The translations under genes and the position numbers were made by a program. From Neurospora tetraspora (lineage: Eukaryota; Ascomycota; Sordariomycetes; Sordariales; Sordariaceae), in assembly GCF_033439725.1 (NCBI RefSeq), contig NW_026944385.1, positions 3,133,001 to 3,197,000 of the forward strand: a DNA stretch of 64,000 nucleotides, read 5' to 3'. This document shows, one piece after another, positions 12,237 through 22,444 of the stretch. How positions within the stretch are numbered: position 1 is the stretch's first letter; each line of letters starts with the position of its first letter. The notes beneath the pieces were generated by a model, which was not told the DNA's origin, made no database searches, and worked only from the letters and a program-made list of their open reading frames with translations.

Positions 12237-12570
12237 CCTGTCCATGCCATTCACCAACCCTTTGCTTTGCCCTTTTCCCTTCCCATGTTTAAAATATCCA
12301 TACTGCAAATCTCTAATAAGAATGCTCATTTTTCTCCCTGACCCGTGTGGCCTCAAACATGTTCTCCATCATCTCTGTCTGGGAATGTCTGTTGCTCGTC
12401 TTTCCCTTATATTCCAAACTCTTTCTTTTTGTTTCTTGCCGTAGCGCTAGTAGTGTAGGTATAGTAGCCGCGAATCGAGACAGTGATCATGACATAGGCC
12501 GTCGAGATTATTGGTGCGATACAATATCGTCTTTTGGTCCTTTCGTCAATGTTGATATGCGTTGTTACTC

Positions 12571-12948
12571 TTACAGCTGCTCTTGCTGCGGCTGCGGCTG
12601 CGTTTTTTGCATTTGCTGCCGCTGTTGCAGCCTCCTTTGCATCTCTACATGATATTGCCGTTGTTGCGAGGCGTAATGCTGCTGCTGCTGGTGTTGTTGC
12701 TGCCATTCCCGCAGTTCATGGAACTCATGGAACTCACGAAGCTCCCTGTGTAACCGTTGCCTCTGGGAGGGTGGACTCGTACTATGGTGTTGTCCTTGCC
12801 CCTGCCCTTGAGTCTGACTGCGGCCTTGACCTTGCGGTTGAGGTTGCTGTGGGTCAGTATGGCCACCGGCTTCCACGGCAGGTGAAGACAGGTTTGACAA
12901 TGATGAGTCATAAGAGTTCGACGATGTAGTCAACGGGTCGAGTGGTTC
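12571..12948 (-). other. In-frame open extension after the wc-1 stop codon
   Basis: Directly after the wc-1 TAG (12949-12951) the same frame stays open for 125 codons and ends at 12571. The first 35 or so residues (EPLDPLTTSSNSYDSSLSNL and on) are not repetitive; the rest is Gln-rich with an REFHEFHELREW stretch and polyQ blocks like those elsewhere in WC-1. It could be a readthrough extension, a remnant of a longer ancestral C-terminus, or an accident of CAG-rich sequence, which rarely contains stops. It is annotated here as an open frame, not as a proven part of the protein. Confidence 0.5.
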
Positions 12949-15900
12949 CTACACACTTAAGCCCTGTTGATGTTCGCCCATCTCTTCTCTGATTGAGGTC
13001 ATCTCCATTCCGCTTCCACGGAAACCGCTTCCGCCTTCGAGCAGTGGCTGGCTTTGCGGAGGGTTAAACTGATGTTGCTGATGTTGCTGCTGCTGCTGCT
13101 GAAGCTGCTGATGCTGCTGTATACGCTGCATGGCCTGGGCGTTGAGGTGTGTTCCCTGAAGATGAGGCGGTAGATGGTGGGTCGGTGAGCCGCCACTGGG
13201 ACCTGTCGCAGGAGGGCCCAGGGCGCTTACGGTTGATGCAGCAGAGTTGGCCGAGGTACTTATAGTGGTACTACCAGTTCCACTAGCGCTCGATGCGACT
13301 GCTGGCCCGCTGTCCGTTGTGACCGTACCGGGTGGAGTGGTACTACTTCCACCTCGGAGGGAGGGTTCGTTCTTGGTAGTGGTGGTAGACTGCGAATCCT
13401 TGCTGACTTCTCGATGAAGGGGTGACGAGTGACTAGGTGAATTGCTCTTCTTGCTCACCGAATCACCGTTCCCACCTCGGGATGAGGTACGCGGCGATAC
13501 GCGCCCAGTCTATCCATTTTCCATATGTCAGTAACGTGGGGGGCATACAAGGAGAAAAGATCGAAGCTTACCTGTTTTGCCCATCTCAATCCGCAACTGT
13601 TGCATAAATCTCGGTTCCCGCTTGGCCCACGACGCCACTCAGGCGTATTCCTGGTATGACAATTTGCACAATCCCTCACCATGTTGCCTCCTCCCTTTCT
13701 TCTTTTTCGCTTCTTCTTATTAGACAAAAGCTGTGCCAGCTCTTCGGCCAACATGCGATTCACCTTCTCCATTTGCCTCAGCTCGTACTGCCAGCTGGTG
13801 CAGCGTGTTGTCTTGAGCTCGTCAAAGATGTTATCGGCGTCCAGAGCTGTATCCTGACCGGGTGCTGCGCTGCTACGCGCTGAGACCATGGCTCCCGTGC
13901 TATCGCTGCTTCCGGATTTCGAATTCATACCACCCATTAGAGTGTTGCTATCACTGTCGGTCTGGACACCTTGCATTGCCGACAAAGAAACACCGCCCGG
14001 AGACATACTCTTAGTCGTTACGGTCGCGGGAGCCAGTGCCCTTGATGACGCCTTCAACAACTTGGTTTGCGCCAACAAGAACGTTGGCCTCTGACCCTCA
14101 CCACCGTCTCCAGGGTAAAACGTCGTATAGGCCTGGAGCACCTGGCCACGCTTGTTTTGCACCTCATGCTTGCAGCTCACAATCTTGCCCTTTCTGGCTT
14201 TCTCTATCGCCCTCCCAAACTCGGCTCTGGACTCCTTGCGCATGAGATCCTGCATGCTGGTACCTTGGAGATTCTCCGGGAGCAAATCGAGGAGCGACCG
14301 GACATTCGATGAAACGAACAAGAACATGCCCGATGTCGAGACCTTGGTCCAGATTTCGCTGTCACCGATACCGCCGTTGAGTTCGAGATCCTTTCTGCGC
14401 AGAGCGAAAACGGGGCGTTTCCTCCCCACAAGAATGATACACTTCCGGCCCTTGCCCTGTTCGTTGAACAGTGTTCCGTGGCTTTCAAACCAGGTATAAC
14501 CGCTGTTCTTTCTCCGAATTCTGAAGACAATGTTGACAGGAGTATGTTGCTGAGCCTCTTTCAGTTCCCTCGTCACCGGCACTATGTCTGATGGGTGGCA
14601 AATCGAGGATAGCGAGCTCCCAACAAGGTCACTGGCATCGTACTCCAACACCTTCTTGCAGGCCGGAGATAGGTATAAAAAGAGACCCTTGAGCGACAAC
14701 ACGTGGACTACATCGTCAGCGTTCTCCAAGAGCATCTTGTCCCAGGATTGCTTGTGCCAGTCGGATGCAACACCCTTCGAATTGCATTGCTGCAAAAGCG
14801 TCGATACATCATCAACGCCCAGAGTCTGGCCGTCAGCAGGCTCCAGTTGCTTCTGGGTAGGTGGCGTCCAAATATATTGCCCGATATCGCTGTGCGTATA
14901 GTTGACCTGCATTGGCCCATTTCCTTCCTGGCCGATTATGGCATCAGGGCATTCCACAAGGTCGATCTGAAATCCAATAAAATAACGAATCTCTTCGGTA
15001 TCCCAGGGAATGGGGATCATGGTCAACAGGTTTAGGAAAGGCTTGCCGCCCTTCCGATAGTTGATCAGACTCTGCTGAATTTCCTGGCCTGCCGCGATTG
15101 TCTTCTTGAGCGTATATACGGCATTGTTTTCGACAAACTCGCGTTTGGTGCCGGCCTCCACATTGCCGTCGGGGGCCTGCAAGAAGCGGCAGTTTCGCCC
15201 GACAATCTCGTGGCGACTATAGCCGGTGAGATTCTGGAAGTTATCTGACACGTAAATGATGGGGCAGTCGTTGAGCGTTACATCACAGACGACAAACGCA
15301 CAAGACATGTCCACGGCGCCGAGCTTGAGCTTTGGGTCCTTCCTGGAGGCCACATACCACAGCGCCCTCAGCATGTCGAAACCGCTTTTGGAGTATATGC
15401 TCTTTGCTTGAGACGCTGCTCCACCTGACGGCGTCGATGGCGTTGGGGTAGGGGCATTGTTAACGCTCGGAGGAGGCGGCGGCCCAATTTGTATTGGTCG
15501 TGTTGTTGCGGATAACGGCGGGGACTGGAATGTCGTCGCCGGCGTGCTTGCCGCATCCTGTGAGACAGGTGTAGCCATGCCTTGTGCGAAGTTGCTAATA
15601 CCCGGAGTCATTGCAGGGGTCATGGCGGGGGTCATGGCCGGAGTCAAACCGCCCATGTTTTGCTGGGCCTGGTGAGGGGTGTTGGCATCGTCACCTCCAC
15701 CAAAACCCTGCTCTACGGTCATCATCTTGTCGTCCTGTTTGTTGAGCCCCGGGGTGGGATGAACGCTTGCCGTGCTGACTGGGCCACTTTCCAGATTCAT
15801 GTCCATAGAGAAGTCGGTGTTTATGGTGTCCAGCCCGGTCGAAGAATAGGGGGTCTCGATCGGGGGAGAGTGGTACATGTTGAGGTTGGGGTATGTCATC

Positions 15901-16424
15901 ATGTTACCCATGACATTGGACGACATGTGCGAGTATCCACCGGTGTGGTCCGACATGGCCATGATGTTCTGCCCTGCATACGGGCCCGAGTGTCCCGGCA
16001 TGCCCATTGCGCCAGTCATGTCGCCGTAGTTTCCTGTCATATTATCGAGCTGGTAGTCCGAGAAACCATCGTTGGGGTTCGCGTAATCAAGCATGGACAA
16101 TCTCCTATCCGTCTGGCCCCCATAGGGCTGAGGGACACTCCGTCTGCGATGCATTTCGTCGAGATTCTGCTGGAAAATTTCGTCAAGAGACTCGCTTCCT
16201 CCCGACATTGTCACATCTGAAGCGTGAATGGTGTTGTTTCCTTGACCCGAAGTTGTAGGCGTATTCATCATGCCGGCGTTGCGATGTTGATTAGTATTTT
16301 GTTGCTGCTGATGCTGCTGCTGATGCTGCTGTTGCTGCTGATGTTGCTGCTGCTGCTGGTGTTGTGCAGCCATTTGATGCTGAAGCTCCTCAGGAGACAG
16401 CGGAGAACCGTAGTAGTTGTTCAT
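12949..16424 (-). CDS. wc-1: White collar-1: LOV/PAS blue-light photoreceptor and GATA zinc-finger transcription factor
   Basis: WC-1 binds FAD, senses blue light, pairs with WC-2 through PAS domains and activates light genes and the clock gene frq. Two exons, 13572-16424 and 12949-13509, meet exactly after the zinc finger (GLRWAKQ | TGRVSPR), giving 1137 residues from the ATG of MNNYYGSPLSPEELQHQ. An in-frame TTG lies further upstream but no ATG. Order: polyQ/His tract (about 18-43); repeated TPAM units near 270; LOV domain (about 377-490) with GRNCRFLQ and its flavin-adduct cysteine at 412; PAS-B (about 563-673); PAS-C (about 680-788); a basic KKKRKRRKGGG signal near 905; GATA finger C919-X2-C-X18-C-X2-C944; then a Ser/Thr/Gln-rich tail with a second polyQ run. 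All functional residues look intact. N. crassa WC-1 is reported as 1167 residues; the shorter length here is compatible with shorter polyQ tracts. Confidence 0.97.
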
Positions 16425-16435
16425 GGCGGCTACAT
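16422..16435 (-). promoter_or_regulatory. AUG-UAG start-stop uORF immediately before the wc-1 AUG
   Basis: On the minus strand, ATG TAG occupies 16430-16435, followed by CCGCC and then the wc-1 ATG at 16422-16424. The main start has a near-perfect GCCGCC context, while the upstream AUG has a weak C at -3. A start-stop element can stall initiating ribosomes and tune initiation at the next AUG; that role here is inference. Confidence 0.6.
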
Positions 16436-19400
16436 TGGTCGCCCAAAGCGATTCGTTCTGGGTTGACAAATGAAATAATCTCCTAGGTATGAAGCTCTCT
16501 TTAAGATTTGGTCGTAGGGTAGGTATGCTAGAAAGTGGTGCGCCAGGAAGGGCCGGGTCGGAGAATCACATTAAGGAACTGTGGGTGTCGTTGCTGCATC
16601 GATCAAAGCCGTCTGATACTGGTACCTGCTTGTCGGTATGAAGCTGTCATTCAAAAGCAGGCGGGGAAGGAAGCTCAGACGTGGAGACGCAGACGGAACG
16701 GGAGGTGGGACGGAACGTGCGATGTAGTGTGGCGGCGGACCCGAGAATGGGGTTTGGGGTTTGTTTGGCTGTCGGAAAGAATAATGTATCCGTGTCCGTG
16801 TTCAAGGCAGCGCCAGTGCGAGGAGTATATTTGTTATCTAGGTGGCCAGGCAGCGGTTAGCTGTGATATGAAGGTAAAGGAAAGGCCTTGGCAGGGGAAG
16901 TGAAGTGTGACTCGGGGTAAACAACCAAGGACGAAGCAGTGACTGGGAATGTGAAGGAAACCGGCATGGGTGATTTGGCTAGACGGAGCAGAGACGGGCG
17001 ATCGAGTGTTACACGTACAGTGCGCTCGCCCGTGGCCTTGCCTTGGTGTACTTGGACCCAACGATGGAAGCCCACTTGAGCGACCGAGGGGATCACCTCA
17101 GCTTCTTTGCGACGAGGGGACGCACGTGGAGGCAGCGTGCGAGCCGGAAACGTGCTGCGGACGTAGTGTGGGAGGACCCTGAGCGAGCGTAGGAGGGGGA
17201 ATAGATAAATGGAGACTTATACTGCACCGATAAGTGGAAGGGGGAGCGCAACGAGGAGGGGGCAATGTAATAGACTCGGAGGCTGATGTGGTGGTTCTCG
17301 GCTGGCAGCTTCACAATGGAACGTGGAGAAAGAGAGAGTCGAACATACGGGATGGGAAAGTGGAAGACGGGATGGAGGAATCGGAATCCGGCTCTGCCCT
17401 AATTTCCTAAAGACGATGAGGACCGAGTCCTGTCAAACTGATTGGTGGTCAAGAGACGGGACGGTCGCCGAGGGCTGTGAGAGGTGAGAGGCGACAGATG
17501 ACCACAGAGAGAGCTCAGTTGGTATGGTATGGCCCGGGACTGGACTGCTTGGTTGACTGCCCTAGCTGGAGGGGAGCGCGCGTATGTCGAGTCAAAAAGA
17601 GGGTATGAGGTTGCCCAAGGAATGGGTCGGGTATCACAAGGACGATGTTTTTGGGAAAACAATTCGACGCAGGCTGGACTATGATTGAATTGTGTGATGC
17701 AATGGGCGGGTGGCCGCATCCACGTCTTGCTCTCTCACAAGGACAGGAACTGGAACTGGAGACGAATCCGCTTTGGAGATCTTCTGCTCACCTCAACCTG
17801 AAGTGCCTTTGAACTCCTCCATGAGTGAGGAACTGCAGCCGGCCGTTGGTCCTAGAATAGGCCGCAGATTCGCTGCAGCTTCATTCACAAGAATCCACAC
17901 TTTGAGAACGCTTCCGGATTAGCCACACTTGAGAGAGAATAGGGCGGGGCCCCTTTGCACTTTCCCCTCTTGGCGGCCCATATTGCGCGCCCCTCTTTTT
18001 TGAGAAGTCTTGGCAGCCACTCACGGTCGAGAGCATCACAGGGCCTGCCAATCCCGCACCACTTCCCGGGTCTGGTCCTCGAGGGGGGTGTCCAATATTT
18101 ACCTAGAGGTAATCCACCCCATGCCCCATCTCCAGCCGTCTCCAGCGATTCTCCAGCACTTTTTGGTCCCAAAATGAGGGCATTGCAATGTGTGTTGCCC
18201 TGCCCTGTTTTCAACCGTCGCCCATGACCCCGGCCCGTCATTTCGGGGTCCCGGACTCTTCGCCGGTCCGGCGCGCCCCGTCCACGTCGTCGCCAATTTG
18301 TTGGGTCAGGATCATATGCAGGCGACAGATCCCAAGTCCCAAACCTTCGGGGTACATATGTATGTACTATGTATGTCAGGACGTGCCACATGCTACACCT
18401 TACCTAAAGACCTGGCATAGCCGGCGAAGTCACCGCGAAGCCGACGTCAGTCGTTATACCAATCGTCTTACTCCCCGAAACAGCACCGTCTCTTCCATAT
18501 TCCGACATGATAACGGCAACGGCGGCGGCATCCTCACCCAAACACCGAAAGGCACATACAAGAATTGAAGAACAACATGAAGCCCATCTTCCCCTTCCTT
18601 TGGACCCTGGCTCCATGTCCTTGCCCATGTTCACGACACACCCGGATTATCGGATTTTGACCACGAGTTGACTCCACAGCAATGATGCTCCCTTGCTCTT
18701 TTGTCGGCCAAGCTTTCTTCCTCGTTGCTTCTTGCTACTGTACCCTGGCATTGCCCTGCCTGGCGAGGAAGCGCCAGCGAGCCAACCAGCTGGAATTTTC
18801 CAGCAACTGCGCCGCCACCCCGAACGTTTTCGGGGGACTGACTAGTCGCATCCTGAAAACGGACGGGAGCGTGTATGCACGAAAAAGTCGAGAACGTGAG
18901 GCCTCTCAAAGAGGCGTGGGTTGTGGTTTTTGAAGGGTCTACTCATGAGGTTAGGTGACTTTCGTAACGACCGGAAGGGTCCCGTCTTTTTGGCTTCTCT
19001 GTCCACTCTCAGACTTGCAACAAACAGAACCACGAGAAGTTGGACCCCTCCCCCACCGTCGCAACGAACCGATCCCCAGAACCCTAGCATGGAAACCGCG
19101 ATCGCCTTGTGGTCTGCTTACATATACCGAAAATATCCTCTTTTTCGTCCATATTGCTTCCTTTTCAGTTTTCACAGCATCTTCGCACTATGGAATCTGG
19201 AGAACCAACGTCTGCCGCCAAACTAACATCTCCGACTGCTTACACATCCGTTCGAATGAAAACCGATTGTCTGAAGTATATTCAACGCCATCCGAATCGA
19301 AACGGAAATAACAGCGTGGCTCTGGAATAAACAGCAGCTTCATCAATTTTGTGTGACGAGATACACTTTGGGCTAGTGTGCGGTGTGCACGCAAAGTGAG

Positions 19401-19875
19401 AGCTTGTCTCAGTCAGCAAGAAAGACCCTCGATTCCACAATGCATGTCGCTCCTTTTGCATCTACCTCCCTTTTCCTAAATCCGCCACCTGTGTATTTTC
19501 CTCCGGCTTATAAATCCGACAAAACTCTACGCATGTTGTTGAAGGTCCGAGTAGGTTGCAGTCTCGAAACAACGGGCGGAGACGGAATCCGCGGGCCGCG
19601 ATGCCAAGCATTCAATGCCATCCGACGTCCAAAGTCGAGACGACGGGAGTCTAATTCCCACCTAAAACGCGAAGCTCCGCACGACTCACAGGATATACAA
19701 TTCAGCAAGAGGAATTCAAACGATCCGCTTGTCCGTCGGTTCTTCTTAACGGGTAGGTTCGCAGCAGGCCAGTACCTAGGTGAGGACGGGAGCCTTGACG
19801 AGCAAGTTCTTGTAGGATGGTACCTACCTATGTACTCAGCCTCTCCGAAATCACCCCCGATGATCTCCTCCAGTG
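16425..19875. promoter_or_regulatory. wc-1 upstream region
   Basis: About 3.4 kb of normal-composition DNA with many short overlapping frames on both strands, none convincing. It should hold the wc-1 promoters and long leader (N. crassa wc-1 is known to use several promoters). GATC-containing words, the core of white-collar light elements, occur near 16596, 16998 and 17088, but the word is common and no site is claimed. Confidence 0.45.
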
Positions 19876-19880
19876 CTCCC

Positions 19881-20076
19881 TGTCAGAATGCACGGTTGAA
19901 TCAAAAGGTGGGTAAATCTCTGTATTAATGTGTATGTATAGAAGAGTCCTGTGGAACCAGAGTTGGGGGCTCCTAGAGTATTAAGGAGGTCTGCACCCAG
20001 ATTCTGGGTGGTTGGGAGGCTAGTCCTCATTCAGAACCCCCTTCTTACTGGCTGGATTTAACCCTCCAAATTGATA
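19881..20076. repeat. Left LTR of the miniature element
   Basis: 196 bp beginning TGTCAGAATG and ending in ...AATTGATA. It is less transition-damaged than the right copy, so it is the better template for a family consensus. Confidence 0.85.
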
Positions 20077-20876
20077 CACCTCCCCAGTTGAAGTCTTATA
20101 GAGATAAGACTGCCCAATACTATTTAGAAATAAAGCTATTTATAGTATTATGTGACTACCCTAAGATTTATCTCCTTATTAATCTTATTTATTTCGATAT
20201 ATACTATTATATTCTCCTATCTTTTCAATTCCCTATCCTTTATTAATTCTATCCCTACTAGCTTCTTAAACGCTATATGCCTCTAGAGGTCTAGTACTTT
20301 CGTTAAACCGTCTATAAGTATTTTGGCCGTCTCTAAATACTTGATTTTTATCCTTTTAGTAAATACTTCTTACTTTACTTAATATTTATAGATATTTACG
20401 TATTTAAATTTTATTACTAGCTTCGTAGCTTCTATAGTTAAGGTTCTAATAATTTATTAATTATTATATTCTAGGGTGGGGATAGGATTAATTAGCCTTA
20501 CTATAAGACTAATAATAAATTTTATTATAAAAAGAGCTTCTTTAGTTATATTAGTAAGCGTAATGAATTTTGCCTTGGTTATAGAGGTGGTTATAATTAC
20601 TTGTTTAGTAGTATTCTAATAAATTAGCCTCCAACTTTAATATGAAGTTAGTAAGGTCGAGGCTTTTAATGTAGGCAAGTAGCTCCTCGCTCTAATTACG
20701 AAATTTCGAAGGCCTATCGAGGTAGGGATAGTTAGTCTTTAGGGAAGATTTCTTAAATAGGGATATAGTTATTTAATTTGGTCGTTATAGGGTGGTTCGA
20801 GAGGTATTAGTACGTAGATACTCGTACTTCTATAGATATTGGCATAAATGTAAATATTGCGAGTTAGATTGTTAAT

Positions 20877-21071
20877 TATTAGAATATATAGTTAAATTAA
20901 AAGGTGGGTAAATCTCTATATTGATATATATGTGTAGAAGAGTCTTGTAGAACTAGAGTTGGGGGCTCCCAGAGTATTAAGGAGGTCTGTACCCAGATTG
21001 TGGGTGGCTGGGAGGCTAGTCCTTATTTAGAACCCCTTCTTACTGGCTGGATTTAACCCTCCAAATTGACA
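20877..21071. repeat. Right LTR of the miniature element
   Basis: 195 bp homologous to 19881-20076. Its first 25 bases are heavily changed by C-to-T and G-to-A transitions (TATTAGAATATATAG), while it ends with an intact TGACA. Confidence 0.85.
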
Positions 21072-21076
21072 CTCCC

Positions 21077-22444
21077 CTCCCCTCCCTACCTCCCGTCCCA
21101 AACAATGGGTAATGCCCAAAAGCATTTCAAACATGGGATTTTCTCCCGATTCGCATCTCAGCGATCGATTTCTCCATCTGCCCGTCACCACACTCTTTTT
21201 TCGGGTTTGAAATGCCAATCCAAAACTGAAAAGAGGGAAAAAATGGAATAAGAGATCTCCTACACACGTGTGGATCTACACCGTCGATCTCTCTCTCTCT
21301 CTATCCGGTCTCTGATCTCTTTCACCCTTGTGACCGCCGACGACCCCGTTTAAAACATCATCTAAAAGCCAAGCAGGATGGACACAAACCCCCAGAGCCC
21401 CTATGATTGACTCTTTTTGACTCTTCTCGGCCCTCTCTATTTTGCCCTGCCCGGTTATCGCCGCTCTATATAAGGCAAAAAAAAAATCAAGTTTCACTCA
21501 ACGACACTTGCTCTCTGACTTCCGCCTCCGTCAGTCACAGAACTGCCGTCAACGACTGACTACGTACTGTAAAAAGGCACATTGTGAACCTACGACGGCT
21601 CCGTCAGGGCGGACAACAAGGACCACTTCAGTTGTGAGAACCAATCGATCGGCAGCTAAACAACCCGGAATACTAAACAAGTTGCTCCACCAAATGACGT
21701 CTGGTTGTCGCCGCACATTCGAATTTCCCCGTTAACAAATAGACTATAGCCTCCACTCGCTCCCCCTGATAGACTTGATTACTTGGACCCCAAGACCCCT
21801 CCCTGAATAGCCTCCCTCGCCTCCATCTGGGATCGAGGGTATGTAGTGTACAATGCCATACTATACTGCAGATACCCGCCGGGATGAGGATCATCTATCA
21901 ATTCCATTGTATCCAAGAACCCTCGAGTACCTATAAGGCTTTTCGAACAAGAGACGCAAAGCACAGATAATAATACCTATTAGGGCTTTTCAATAAGAGA
22001 CGCAAAGCACATATGATCATGTAGCAGAGATCCAGCCCTCTGATCCTTACTGTCTCCTAAACAAAAGGCAGTATAACGATGGATGTCGCATATCGTAGTG
22101 CTTTACAAGTTTTTGTGTGTCTGTTTATGTGTGAAATAAATCGGTACGCGCGCCAGAGGAACGATGTGGTGTGCATGGTATCTCCATCAAATTCAGATTT
22201 CCGCTTTCCTTGCCTTCCTTTTCTACATGACCAGGCCATCAACGGCCTGATTGCGTGCTCAAATGTTTCTCCGCGCTCTTAACATGATTCCCTTGCCCAT
22301 ATTCCTGTCATTTCCTTCTCCTTCAATGCCATCTATATCCTGATTTCCAAGTATCAATCACCCTCTTAACTCAATGTTTGCTTTTCCTTCTCCTACGTCC
22401 ATCAGATATCATCCCCCTTCCAAGCCCACTACCCCAGACACTTT
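21077..22444. other. Gene-free span between the LTR element and the Kap121 3' end
   Basis: Normal-composition DNA with no convincing frame. It includes a CT dinucleotide run near 21287-21302 and a 46-bp tandem duplication at 21929-22020. The right part should contain the importin gene's 3' untranslated region. Confidence 0.5.
21929..22020. repeat. Two-copy tandem duplication, 46 bp each
   Basis: 21929-21974 and 21975-22020 align along their length (ACCTAT..GGCTTTTC..AAGAGACGCAAAGCACA) with a few substitutions. It is non-coding. Confidence 0.75.

Larger units (their letters stand above)
11270..12570. other. Convergent 3' intergenic region between the Inp1-like gene and wc-1
   Basis: No protein-coding gene seen. 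It should contain both 3' untranslated regions. It holds simple repeats: GATA tetranucleotides near 11490-11508, a GGTCGA/GGCAGA hexanucleotide minisatellite at 11583-11626, and an ACCA/CCAA-type run at 12166-12236. Confidence 0.6.
19876..21076. mobile_element. Miniature LTR retrotransposon (TRIM-like), RIP-damaged, with target-site duplication
   Basis: Two direct repeats, 19881-20076 (196 bp) and 20877-21071 (195 bp), flank an 800-bp AT-rich interior. By eye about 24 positions differ, nearly all C/T or G/A transitions with one transversion and one 1-bp gap. The repeat ends form the classic TGTCA...TGACA inverted terminus: the left copy keeps TGTCA and has TGATA at its far end, the right copy has TATTA at its start and keeps TGACA. 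Both sides carry CTCCC (19876-19880 and 21072-21076), a 5-bp target duplication. The interior has no usable frame and no room for gag-pol. A perfect 8-bp hairpin (AGTCTTAT, loop AGAG) sits at 20092-20111, just inside the left repeat. It lies 3.4 kb upstream of the wc-1 ATG. Confidence 0.88.

Noticed and set aside
12534-12929. 131-codon Ala/Val-rich frame on the + strand
   Set aside because: Antisense shadow of the CAG/CTG-rich segment after wc-1; no start context or domain.
16425-16469. Upstream extension of WC-1 (STQNESLWATNVAA)
   Set aside because: The frame is open but begins with TTG; the first in-frame ATG, in strong context, is at 16424 and gives the known-type N-terminus.
19383-19928. 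181-codon + strand frame
   Set aside because: No domain, and it runs into the left LTR of the miniature element; treated as chance.
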